64,000 nt of DNA from Anagrus nilaparvatae (taxonomy: Eukaryota; Arthropoda; Insecta; Hymenoptera; Mymaridae), in the NCBI GenBank assembly GCA_022575985.1, contig JAKSXM010000129.1:1318501-1382500 (forward strand), written 5' to 3'. The notes under the pieces are model-generated. The model saw nothing but the letters and a program-made list of their open reading frames with translations. It ran no database searches and was not told the DNA's origin. The position numbers were made by a program, and so were the translations under genes. Positions 1-10,719 of the stretch are shown here, piece by piece (within the stretch, counting starts at the first letter, position 1; every line of letters starts with the position of its first letter).

Positions 1-2130
1 CTGTTTTTAAAATATCTTTAAAACAGAATCATCAAAATTTCCAATTTGATAAATCGCAAATTTCAATTCTTATTCATCAAAGCTCTTAGCGACATATTTC
101 TGTTAAAGTTGGATAATTTTTAATTTTCTTTTACTAGATATTAATGCTATTTTATGTTTCAGATAAAAAAAATATATAAATAAATAAATATTTAATGATA
201 TTTTACTTTTAATTAAAATTAAAATTTTACATAAATTATTTTTACCGAATTTACAAACTTTTAACGCCAACGGTTTTAATTTTAACCAGTCTCTTTTTTT
301 GTTTCAAATCTGCTTTTGTAACTGATTAATATCAATACAAACAATAAGATATTTTTGCTAATTTTTAAATTTATTATTTTAAGTTACAACAAATAGAAAT
401 TGTTCTGTGAGTTTGATGTAATTTAAAAACGTAAGTCTTAGAATCATTTACTGACAAATTCAAAGTTTAGATTTCGCGATAATAAACATTGAATTTGGCA
501 GATCAAACACCAAACCCTATTCAGTCTCAAGATTAATTACAAGAGGTTCAAGAATCATTACTAGAGTCTCTGTGGGTCGCTAAATCATCAAACTAAGTTT
601 ATTTAAACGCTCAAAGTAAATTTTGTCAAGATTTCAAATTTCTGCAAATACATAAAATATTTACACAAAATCAGTTACAAATCAATTTTAATTAAATATC
701 TCAACAATAGTTTTTGATCTCTTCATGATAACTAAAAGACACGAAACACCATTATTTATTAAAATTTTGTAAAATTCTCACATATTTTGATAGATTTAAG
801 ATTATTTGTATATGTTGTTTTTGTTTGTTAATTTTAAGTATGTTCAATTTTAGTTTTTAATCTAAATCACTTTTGAATTCCAAATTATAGAATAACTTAT
901 TTTATCATTCATTTTTTTTGTTAGTCTTAAGTTACCATAAGTGTTTTATGTCTTATCTAGTTAATAGTTATTAAAAAAAAAAACAAAAACAAAAAAAAAA
1001 AAAAAATAAAAAATAAAAAATTTTACCATTACAAAATAGTTAAGAGATTTTAATTATTTTAGCTATTAATTTGTTAAAGTATTAATCAATTTAATGTAAA
1101 AAGCTTTGAAATTATTTATATCAATAATAATGCGTTGTTTTAATTTTAATTTTTGTTTTAAATCATTTTATCTTTTCTTAATTTTTGGCATATTAATATT
1201 TATAACTATCTGATAAAGAATTTTACTATATCATCAATAAACGTTTTATACTAATTGGAGTTTTCACACATTGTTCAAAAACAAATAACAGTAGCAACAA
1301 AAATAAAATTGCTGTCAGCAAAGTTATTGAGAAATCAATAATCAACTTAAAAATCAAGAGGTTCTTTATGATTATCATTGAAGTACTCAACATCAATAAT
1401 GATAACTCATCAAGCTCAAAATATCTACAAAAATAGTTAATTATCATACTAAGATATTTTTACACAGATTTCTGAAATTATTCTCTAATTTCTAGATCTT
1501 GTATTACTTCTTCATTGTTTTTATATCAGATTCGCCACAGTCAAAAGATGTCAACTTTAAAAGATTGTTCAAATAGCAATTTTATCAATAATTGTTTCAA
1601 GACTACTTATTATCGTGGATTACACAGCCATATTTATTTCAAATATTAAATTGAAAAGAAACCATTCACAACAGAAATGATTTATATTTGTTAAGGGAGC
1701 TAAATTGAATGGAAATGGGCCCTTCCTTTCATCAACAGCTAGCAAAAAAAAAAAAAAAAAAAAAAAAGAGAAATATATAATTCAAAAAATTTGCAAAACA
1801 AATCAAGAACTAGCAAAACATAACTATTAATTATTGCCTTAAATTCAGAAAATGTAATTGTTGTTTAAATTCGTAAGTTTTCAATTGTTAATTATTGCTA
1901 TAATTCTTTCAGAGTTTTATTTATAAAATCACCTCATTTTACGGTTACTACACCATTCTTTAAGGCAATAGTAACCTTCTTAGTGGGGGGGTGTGATGGC
2001 ATATTTGCATTATGATTTAATTAATTAATAAGAAAAAAAAGAAATCTCAAAAATGTAAAAAATTATTGTGTGTGTACACATTTTTCAAAGCGACGCTGCT
2101 GGCCGGTCTGTATGTCTTTTTATTGTACAC
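1..2130. other. AT-rich non-coding DNA with A-tracts
   Basis: No open frame longer than about 73 codons and no recognisable domain is visible. The stretch has A-rich tracts near 973-1005 and a pure A-run near 1745-1767. The single short frame at 1226-1447 on the minus strand is hydrophobic by composition and has no coding look. From about 2070 the base composition becomes more mixed, which suggests a change of repeat content. I see no gene here. Confidence 0.6.
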
Positions 2131-2132
2131 GT

Positions 2133-2226
2133 AATTTCTTAAACGAAAGGCGGAAATGCATCAATTAGGAGTATTTAAAACCCAAAAATTAAAAATGAAT
2201 GCATTTCCACCTTCCGTTTAGGAAAT
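2133..2226. repeat. Imperfect inverted repeat, 27-nt arms
   Basis: The left arm (2133-2160) and right arm (2200-2226) are reverse complements with about three mismatches, around a loop of about 39 nt. The core shared word is close to AAACGAAAGGCGGAAATGCA. The arms are clearly longer than expected by chance in this AT-rich background and contain GC. It could be the remains of a small foldback element; no target duplication was recognised. Confidence 0.55.
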
Positions 2227-2327
2227 CCAAAATAGACGCACGCATTTCTTCCTGCGCGTGGGCCATTCAGACCCTACGAAAAGTACACTGACCCCACGCA
2301 TGGGAAGGTGTTTCAAGGAGAAGGGGC

Positions 2328-2368
2328 AATGACCGAGGCACTGAAATCGAGTGCATCTCTCGGTCATT
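2328..2368. repeat. Compact GC-containing hairpin
   Basis: AATGACCGAG at 2328 pairs with CTCGGTCATT at 2359-2368, and inside it GCACT pairs with AGTGC. The result is a stem of about 15 bp with one small bulge and a 7-nt loop. The size is below a normal pre-miRNA. It may be a structural relic of a repeat. Confidence 0.5.
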
Positions 2369-3044
2369 CACTTCTGAACTTGAAATAGAAAAGGTCGTTC
2401 ACTCGTTACTAAACTATTCAAAATTTTTGTATCCGGACTTTTAATTTTTTTGTATTTTCGAACTTAGAATTTTTAAATTTTTTATATTCAAATTGTGTAA
2501 TTTTTAAATAAGTTTTTTTCTGTTCAATAAATAAGTTTCTTTCTGTTAATATTTTAATTTCTTCGTGCTTCATTTAAATTTTTTTCTTACATTATATTCC
2601 TAAATTCCTGTCATCAAACGAACGTGGCCTTATTTTTTTTTCATCGTCCACGTGGAGCAAAAAGGAACAAAAGTAAGTAAAATTTTCAATTCATTTATTA
2701 AGAATTTTATTCAAAATTCCAAACAAAATTTTCTTAATTCTATTCTCATGCAGATTGAAGAATCGTGCTCGCGACCTAACTAAATTTTTTTATTTCTTTA
2801 ATTTTTTAAATTAAAATAAATTATTACTAAATAACTTAACGTTTTTCTTCTAATTCAATTTATTAATTTACGGGACATAATTGAAATTTTAAATCGTGAG
2901 TAGTGAGAGAAATTACGGCACTGGGCCTAGAAACCCAGTACGTGGCTCGAAAAACACACACACACGCATAATCTAAATTTTTAATATAAAAAAAAATTCT
3001 AATTAAATAATTATAAATTATCTGCTAACCTAACATAACAACAT
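2369..3044. other. Non-coding, no feature recognised
   Basis: There are no long frames. A short CA run lies near 2956-2966. I see nothing else that can be supported. Confidence 0.5.
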
Positions 3045-3835
3045 CATTTTAAATTTTTTTCTAATAGTCTCCTGTTTTATAGAAAAGTTGGAATATCAAT
3101 TATGTTTATGCAATGATAGCATTTAAATTTTTTTATTCACTTTAGCAAAAACTATACGCCATTATAAATTTTTTTTTAATAGTCAAACATTTTTATGCAG
3201 TGATTGAATTGAAATATTTTTGTAATTTCAAATATTTTTTGCAATGATAGCATTCAAATTTTTTTTTTGATTTTAGCTGAAACTGTACATCATTTAAAAT
3301 TTTTTTCTAATAGTATCCTGTTTTATTTAAAAGTTGGAATTTTAAATATTTTTATGCCATGAGAGCATTGAAATTTTTTTATTGTCTTTAGCCGAAACTA
3401 TACGCCATTTAAAATTTTTTTTGATTAGTTTCCTCTTTTATATAAAAGTTGTAATTGCAAATATTTTTATGCAATGATAGCATTTAAATTTTTTTTTGGA
3501 CTTTAGGAGAAATTATACGCCATTCTAAATTTTTTTTTAATAGTCTACTGTTTTATACAAAATATGTAATTATAAATATTTTTATGCAATGATAGCATGG
3601 AAATTTTTTTATTGATTTTAGCAGAAACTATACGCCATTATAAATTTTTTTCTTATAGTCTCCTGTTTTATTTAAAAGTTGGAATTTCAAATATTTTTAT
3701 GCAATGATTGCATTGAAATATTTTTGTAATTTCAAATATTTTTATGCAATGATAGCATTGAAATTTTTTTATTGACTTAAGCAGAAATTATACAACATTC
3801 TAAATTTTTTTTAATAGTCTTCTGTTTTATGAAAA
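3045..3835. repeat. Degenerate satellite, unit about 117 bp
   Basis: About six to seven diverged units follow one another. Each carries the landmarks AATAGTCTCCTGTTTTAT, TTTTTATGCAATGATAGCAT and GCAGAAACTATACGCCAT. Spacing between the CTGTTTTAT landmarks is about 114-123 bp. The same unit returns at 21833-22000 and 22310-22887, so it is a dispersed satellite family and not a local duplication. Unit-to-unit divergence suggests age. Confidence 0.8.
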
Positions 3836-3999
3836 AAAATTTTTAAAATTAAAAAAGTTCACTTTTTAGATATATTTTTAAAAATAACTAATAATTTTTA
3901 CATACTGAAATTCATATTGGTTGTCTAGAATCTGATAAAATTATTAAAATTTCAATTTACACTGTTAGCAGTTTTACCTCGTATCAAAGAAAGAAAATA

Positions 4000-4612
4000 A
4001 TAAAATATAGATATCGGCTGTTCCAAGTATAAAGAAAAAATTAAAAAAATTTCATTCCGTTGTTGCAAATATATTTGTCGTTTATAATATGAAAAATTCA
4101 GAAATATTTATCTTATAATTTCGGTGCTTCTATATTGTTAGGTAATTCCTATTGAAAAAAAAAAATAATAATTTAGATGTCGGCAGTCTTAGTTATGAAA
4201 AAATAAAAAAAAATATTTTAGATGTCGGCTGTTCTATGTATGAAAATATAAAAAAACAATAATAATTTAGATGTCGGCAGTCCAAGTTATGTAAAAATCA
4301 AAAAATAAATAATAATTTAGATGTCGGCAGTCTTATTTATGAAAATTCGAAAAAAAATTAATAATTTAGATTTCGGCAGTCTTAGTTATGACAAATTCGA
4401 AAAAAAATTAATAATTTAGATGTCGGCATTTTTAGTTATGAGAAAATAAAAAAAAAATATTTTAGATGTCGGCTGTCCTAGTTATGAAAAAATAAAAAAA
4501 AAATTTTAGATGTCGGCTGTCCTATGTATGAGAATATAAAAAAAAAATAATAATTTAGATGTCGGCATTTTTAGGTATAAAAAAAAAAAAAATAATTTGA
4601 ATGTCGGCAGTC
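4000..4612. repeat. Minisatellite, unit about 49 bp (left part)
   Basis: About eleven units carry TTTAGATGTCGGC followed by a short variable word, TTATGAAAA and an A-run. Landmark spacing from 4222 to 4602 is 43-51 bp. The array continues at 5521-5640 after an inserted transposon. The units are variable and A-rich. Confidence 0.8.
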
Positions 4613-4615
4613 TTA

Positions 4616-5517
4616 GGGGCCGTTCATAAAATACGTAACACGAATTTGGGGTAGGAGGGGTCGCATAGCTTGTTATGGTCTTGTTACGCTTGAGGAGGGG
4701 TATGTCGTTAACAGTGTTACGTTACAAATGAATTTTTATTTATAAAAAAAGTTTAAATATACCGCTAATGCTAAGACACTTTAATATACTATTATGTATC
4801 TCCACGCGAGAGAACAATTTTGAGACATTTTTTATAATAAATTAGACCTTCACCCTTAAATTGGCCAAAACTACCCCCAAAATAGGTTTTTTTTTCAACC
4901 AAATTTTAAAGGCTTAGAGTGAATACAGCAAAAATGCCCTTTTTAGTGGTAGTTTTGACCAATTTAAAGGCAAGGCTCCAATTTCTCATAGAGAAAACCC
5001 CGATTTTCGTGATCAGCGACCCAAAAAACCTATAATAGACCAAATCTGATGGTGGCCGGAGACTTTACAACCCCCCCCCCCCTCCTTATTTTGACTGAAG
5101 TATTAGTTACCATTCAATTTAATGAAAAAATTATTAATTATTTAAATGTAGCAGTATTATAAAGAAATACTATTTATTTTAACAATATATAATTTTAAAA
5201 CTGAAAATGAATTATATAAAATAAAAAAAAGAGCTTTTTTTAATTATAAGCAAAACTTAAAAATATTATTTTCATTATAATAAATTATATGTTGTATGTA
5301 AAATGAAGAATTTCATTACAAAAATAAAGAAAGTTAAAAAAAAAAATTTTTCTTACTTTTTTTTACAATAATTATGTTCGAAATTTATTTTATCGATGTT
5401 ACGTAACGAAATCCTAGAGGTTGGAGGGGTCACATTATTTGTTACGGTGTGTTACAATAGAGGTAGAAGGTATCCAAAATGTTGAAATTTTGTGTTACGT
5501 ATTTTATGAACGACCCC
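4616..5517. mobile_element. PIF/Harbinger-like non-autonomous DNA transposon
   Basis: The 902-bp element has terminal inverted repeats starting GGGGCCGTTCATAAAATACG (left) and GGGGTCGTTCATAAAATACG (reverse complement of the right end), about 26 bp with one mismatch. It is flanked by TTA at 4613-4615 and 5518-5520. It sits inside the 49-bp minisatellite, whose uninterrupted units read CTTAGTTATG, so the pre-insertion site is known and has a single TTA. A 3-bp TWA duplication with G-rich ends is characteristic of PIF/Harbinger. No transposase frame is present, so it must have been moved in trans. The superfamily call is inferred from ends and duplication only. Confidence 0.75.
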
Positions 5518-5520
5518 TTA

Positions 5521-5640
5521 GTTATGAAAAAATCGAAAAAAAAATAATAATTTAGATGTCGGCTGTCCTAGTTATGAGAAAATAAAAAAAAAATATTTTA
5601 GATGTCGGCTGTCCTATGTATGAAAAAAATTTAAAAAAAA
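5521..5640. repeat. Minisatellite, unit about 49 bp (right part)
   Basis: About two further units (GATGTCGGCTGTCCTA) of the array at 4000-4612 continue directly after the inserted element. Confidence 0.75.
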
Positions 5641-5727
5641 ATTGGTTCTACGTAGTTGTTTTTCTATTTCTCTTCAATGAATGCATTAAATAAAAAACCA
5701 AACAAAGTTCCTTTAGAAAATCGTTTA

Positions 5728-5810
5728 TTATTTTTGTGTTCCATATTGACCAATATTAATATCTTTTAATTTAAATTTATGAAAGGAACGAATTAATAAA
5801 ATATTATATT
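5728..5810 (+). repeat. Direct repeat, copy 1 (83 bp)
   Basis: This 83-bp stretch recurs almost exactly at 6222-6304, in the same orientation and 494 bp away. It contains GTGTTCCATATTGACCAATA. Neither copy has TG/CA ends of a normal LTR. It may be the edge of a miniature terminal-repeat element or a local duplication. Confidence 0.7.
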
Positions 5811-6221
5811 TTAATTTTTTGGCATTGGGTCTAAAATATGCCAAGAATTACAGTTTTGTTTGTCTATTATATATATACTACTTTGTGTATAGTAAAATAG
5901 TCATACTTTTTCAGTAATTAAAATGTTATTTGACTAACTATACATAAATATAAGTATATATATTGTGTTGTACTACCTAAACACAGATGAACATATACTG
6001 TAATTTCTCTCGAAAGAGAAATGATATACTAATGGTATATAAATGAGAATCATGAAAAGTTTAACATCTTGGTTTATCTAAAGAAGTATAGTAGTATACT
6101 TTACTGAGGATGGCTCGTACTACTATACAGAGCCGAAATAAACCATTTCAATTCTTTTAGGTCAGTAATAAGACTGACAAATAATTTTCCATCAATTTTA
6201 TATAAAGCAATAATTATATTG

Positions 6222-6304
6222 TTATTTTTGTGTTCCATATTGACCAATATTAATATCTTTTAATTTAAATTTATGAAAGGAACGAATTAATAAAATATTA
6301 TATA
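6222..6304 (+). repeat. Direct repeat, copy 2 (83 bp)
   Basis: Second copy of the repeat at 5728-5810. The roughly 410 bp between the copies has no coding frame. They end shortly before the R1-like insertion, which is therefore a separate, later event. Confidence 0.7.
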
Positions 6305-6347
6305 TTAATAATGAATAATATTATTTAATAATTATGTATAATTATAT

Positions 6348-6351
<4 letters not shown>

Positions 6352-6385
<34 letters not shown>

Positions 6386-7930
6386 GGAAATATGTGAATC
6401 TTACATCAGCCATGGAGTGTTTCCATAACCGCCCAGTTGTACAAAGCGTACAACTGAGAGACCACCGGCGAACGCGGTCGCCGGCTACGCCCCAGATTCT
6501 TACTGGATAAACACACTTTAAACCCCCCGCGCTTGTTTGTCCCAAACCGGAAATCCCTTTTCAGGTATAACTTCAGTTTGGGACGCGCAGCCTAGGCAGC
6601 TGGCCGCTGCCTTCCCCCCTGCCTAGGGGCAGGAGAGCTCTCTACGATAGAAAGCCCTTCTCCTTCTTCTCCAACAAGGTGGTCCTTACGTACTCTGCTA
6701 CTTTGTTCCGATTTTCGGAACTCCGTAGCATTTCCGGCACCACCGTCTCCGGCCTCCAAATCGGGAAGGGCGGGCGCCCCTCCAAGTAGCGAACACATTC
6801 GAAAAATGTGTGCTCTACTGTATCATCCATGCCCGGACAGTGCAAGCACTCCTTTGTTGCTACCTTATGCCAATGCTTCAACATGACACGGAAGTACCCA
6901 TGTCCAGTTAAGAACTGGGTAAGGTAGAAATCCACCTCCCCATGCTGTCGTCCCATCCATGCCTGCAGGTCTGAGATCAGTCTGCGCGTCCACAGGGCAT
7001 TTTTCTCTTGGTTCTTTTTGCATCGTTTCTTCCATGCTTTCATAGAGTTGAAGCGGGCATGAGTGGAAGCCACTTCGCGCTCTTCTACGCTCTCGTAGAT
7101 GAATTTCCGCTCCAACGCTAGCAGGTCAATGGGTATCACCGAAGCAACAACCTGGATCGCCTCTAGAGATACCGTGTGGTATCCACAGGCGATCCTCACT
7201 GCCGCCTGCCTCTGTACCGACGATATTTTTCGTCTGTACTTGGCAGTTTCTGTGGTCTTCGCCCAGACTTCTGATCCATAGAGCAGGACAGAGTTGACGA
7301 CTGACATCAGGAGCCTCCGCTTCCTTGGTTTTGGTCCCCCAATGTTGGCCATGAGCCTTGACAGGGAGGATGCGGCCGACGCTGCCTTTTCACACGACCT
7401 CTGAAATTGCTCCCAGAAGGTCAGCTTGTTATCAAGCTGAACTCCCAGGTATTTCACCGATGTTCTGGTTCGGATCGTGTGAGGGTTTCCGCCGTCGTCG
7501 ATAATTACATCGAAGTCGGTAGGAACCCTTCGACGGGTCAGCAGTACGATCTCCGTTTTTGGGATCGCAAGCTGGAGCCCGTGATCGCCCATCCAGAGGT
7601 TGATCCGTCTCATGACTAGATTCAACCTCTCCTGGGTTACTTCCATGTCCCTGTCAGTTATGGTCAGGGCCACGTCGTCGGCGTACCCGATCAGGGAAAC
7701 TCCTTCCGGGAGGTGGAAGCGCAACAAGCCATCGTAAAAGGCATTCCACAGGTCCGGTCCGAGAACCGAACCTTGTGCGATGCCTGCACTCAAAACCCTT
7801 TCACGCCTACCGTCGAGCGTGTCGTAGAGCAGTCTCCGGTCCCGCAGGTAATCCTTTAGTACGCTACCCAGATATCTGGGTATCCGAAATCGTACTCGAG
7901 GGACCGGATCATGTCATCCCACCTGGCCGA
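6352..7930 (-). mobile_element. 5'-truncated R1-clade non-LTR retrotransposon insertion
   Basis: The insertion is oriented on the minus strand. Its poly(A) tail appears as a T-run at about 6351-6382, and its 5' end stops abruptly at 7930 within the reverse transcriptase. A 16-bp target duplication, GTATAATTATATAATT, is found at 6336-6351 and 7931-7946. This is the expected product of target-primed reverse transcription with 5' truncation. The insert is far richer in GC than its surroundings. The 3' untranslated part (6383-6641) holds a perfect 9-bp stem at 6434-6456. The insertion is not in ribosomal DNA, the usual target of R1. Confidence 0.9.
6642..7928 (-). pseudogene. R1-like reverse transcriptase, C-terminal half
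   Basis: This is the reverse transcriptase part of a non-LTR ORF2, reading on the minus strand. The open frame 6642-7793 gives 383 residues, but its first codon is TTG and not ATG, and the frame continues upstream. Recognisable parts are the QGSVLGP motif (residues 7-13), the catalytic YADD box (37-40), the thumb region, and a C-terminal zinc knuckle with Cys316, Cys319, His328 and Cys333. Homology continues to about 7928, but a one-base frame change lies near 7870-7885. The endonuclease and N-terminal half are missing because of 5' truncation. A related, more decayed piece occurs at 46385-46710. It is certainly a dead copy, and R1 clade is the best fit by motif style and zinc-knuckle spacing. 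Confidence 0.85.
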
Positions 7931-7946
7931 GTATAATTATATAATT

Positions 7947-9711
7947 ATTATCATAAATTATTTATTTTTTAAAAATAAGTTTTGTACAAAAATATTTGTG
8001 AGAATTATTTTTTTTTATAAATAATTTTTTTTGCTAATGTTTTATATGTATTTTTCTGTAATTTTTAAATGGGTCTATGGTTTTCATTAATACATTATAC
8101 GTTTTTTTAAAAATAATTAATTGTATTTATTATTTCATATCTCAATCAATTCCCTACTCCTATGATTTTTTTTTTAGATGTCTTTGTCTTTCTTTATTCC
8201 AGTACTTGTAAAAAAAAAATCAAAATAATAGTGTAATCCCTACTCCGACTCTTTTCCAAAAAACATTAATTTTTATATGAAAGAAGGAGACAGGTAATAC
8301 TCAGGTGAAAGGTGCGGCGTATGCATTTAAGCATACATAAATGCATCAAATTATTAGAAATAAAACACATAAATCTTATATAATCTAATCGTTAAATCTT
8401 TTTTAAGTTCGGTTGGAAACTCGATTCGAGTTTCCAACATAAAGAAAACAAATACGTAATAAAATATTAACTAATACTCGCAAATAAAAACAATATAAAA
8501 ATTATGTAAAAAGTAGGGATAAAACAATTCCCACTCAATTAAAATCAAAATATTACAATATATGTAAATAAGTCTATTACGCAACTATAATGAGAGAGGG
8601 AACACCGCGGCCTCGCAAAACCGAGGTGATCTAATAAATCGATACACGAAATATGATTATTGGGGGAATAACTCTCTTAAAGAGCAGTTTAAAATATTAA
8701 AGGACTCGCGACGCGTTTCTCTCACTATAAGCCTAATAGACTTATCATTTCTAATAAAAATATAAAACTTGAACTTAGAATAATTTTTGAGATATTTATT
8801 AAATTTAAGGGGACTTAGTTAAATTCCAGTAAATTTAAGAACTTAAACTTTTTATTTATTTTAATTTTTTTTTTGTATCTCAAAGATCATAAATCAAAAT
8901 TTTTCTTTTTAAATTTCAATTTATTTAAATAAAATAAATTTATTTTTCTTGTATTTAATAGAGATCGTACTTATTCGTCCAAGAAGTCCTTATTAATTAA
9001 ATAAATGATATAATGCATGAAACTCAACGTAAATTAAATTAATTAACTTTTTTTTTTTAAATATTCTTTTTCTCAACTCAATTATGTTCAAGGTTGGATG
9101 CTATAAGTAGGGGTTGTTGGATGTAAGATTAATTGGGCAAAGCGTCTCAATTGATTTTGGAAAATAAACTTTTCGATTTGACCTTGAGGCTGTCGGAAGG
9201 TTTCATCCGAATTAACCCTGAGAAGCGTCCCTCGGAGAGCATAAAATAACACTAACTAACAAACTAACTTATTCTTAAACTTAGTATATTAGTTACTAAT
9301 ATTACTCGTATGTGATCAGAGGTAAGGCATAAAGTCCAAGCTTCTGATCGTACAGTAAAGTATTGTATAAATTATATTTTAGTAGTCACTTACAACCAAA
9401 TGCATATGATTTGATGAGAGCATAATGTCTCAAGTTGGATCTTGCTTTGGACCTTAGTTGCATTTTAAATATATGATTATTAATTCTAAATTTCCATTTC
9501 AGAAGTAAAAAGTAAATTGAGTAGTGTTCAAAGCAAGTTGTAATTAAAGTTGTGGCGATAAATCGCGGTAATTCGGGTAAAAACTAATGAGATAAAGTGC
9601 CGTTTAATCCCGTGTAAACGTGTACGTCGCAAAGGACTCAAATTTTTGGATCTCTTTCATCCCTACTACACCCTGATCCCAACGGTGATGATCAGTCGTT
9701 AGGTAGATTCT
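7947..9711. other. Non-coding DNA with decayed repeats
   Basis: No frame of note. The stretches 8590-8735 and 9095-9700 are richer in GC than the flanks and look like decayed element sequence, but I could not place them in a family. Short inverted words (ACTATAATGAGAGA near 8585 and its complement near 8722) hint at a small element there. Confidence 0.45.
8412..8438. repeat. Perfect 27-bp palindrome
   Basis: GTTGGAAACTCGA is followed by one base and then its exact reverse complement. Such symmetry is rare by chance at this length. It may be a protein-binding site or the end of a decayed element. Confidence 0.7.
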
Positions 9712-10163
9712 TTTATAGAAAAGTATAATTGTTATAAAAGGTGCGTTTTATTATAATTCAAAATGGAATTTTTAGTATAATAGTTGTTTAATAAAATGAC
9801 TAAATAGTTGTTTAGTTTAATTTATTTTAGACGGTAAATGAATTTAATCCCGCGTAAATTTATTTACACATTAATAAATAATTTATTAATTGTTTTATGA
9901 ATAAATAAAAAAGTGTTTTATTAGAAATCTAAATAAATGCGTGAGCACGTGCTGTACACAACTTTTATTTTATTTATTAATTTAGCTAAAACAAAATAAA
10001 AGATGCGTCCATATATGCTCATTTTTCATCGTTCATTTAGATAAAAGTTAATTATTGCATTTATTTAATGAAATAAATTTATATACGATTAATAACGCAA
10101 CTTTTCCATAAAAATTCCATTTTGAATATTAATGAGCGTCACCTCACAATTTTTCTTCTATAA
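9712..10163. repeat. Imperfect inverted-repeat element, about 450 bp
   Basis: The arms at 9712-9765 and 10105-10163 share the exact core ATTCAAAATGGAATTTTTA in opposite orientation, with imperfect outer pairing. The interior is AT-rich and non-coding. This fits a decayed foldback or MITE-type element. Confidence 0.5.
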
Positions 10164-10303
10164 AAAAAAATCAAGGTCGACTAGATTGGGAGGGGTAAGA
10201 GGATGAAGGAAGAGTGGGTTGAGTCTTCTTTCAATTCTCTCTTCTGTTTTTTTTCTTTCTTCTGTTAAAAAATTTTTTAAACAAACGATTTTCTATTTTG
10301 CGG

Positions 10304-10662
10304 GCAAAACGTAGGTCTGGATACTTTTCCTGGAGCTGAATCACCTAGGATCAACCTCGCATCACTATCCAAAAATTAAAAAAAATCTGTAAAAAAAAGA
10401 ATTCAGCATACTAGTTAGTCTTCAATCGATGCGCTTACAGATGCTAGGCTTGGGGCCAATGTTGATGTGTATTAGTTCAAATTATATTTGGTAAGTGATT
10501 TTAATTAGTTTGTAGTCCAATTTAATATTTTATAGTAATTTGAAGACTAATTTGTACGCTTAATTCTTTTTTTTACAGATTTTTTTAAATTTTTTGATAG
10601 TGAAGCGAGGTTGATCCTAGGTGATTCAGCTCCAGGGAAAAAATCTAGACCTACTTTTATGC
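10304..10662. mobile_element. Hairpin MITE with about 115-bp arms
   Basis: The left arm (10311-10425) and right arm (about 10540-10654) are near-identical reverse complements, including CTGAATCACCTAGGATCAAC. The spacer is about 115 bp. Pairing continues weakly for a few bases outside both ends. There are no coding frames. Long arms, short loop and no genes fit a miniature inverted-repeat element; the superfamily is unknown because no target duplication was clear. Confidence 0.75.
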
Positions 10663-10719
10663 TGTAATATGTTCATGTGGTCTAGGAGATGAAGATGTTC
10701 AAGTGGAAGCATGATGGTA

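Noticed and set aside
4000..5640. Regularly spaced repeats that could suggest a CRISPR array
   Set aside because: Units vary, spacing is not constant, there are no unique spacers or cas genes, and the DNA is eukaryotic; it is a minisatellite.
7099..7619. Plus-strand frames of 60 and 70 codons
   Set aside because: They are shadows of the minus-strand R1-like reverse transcriptase.
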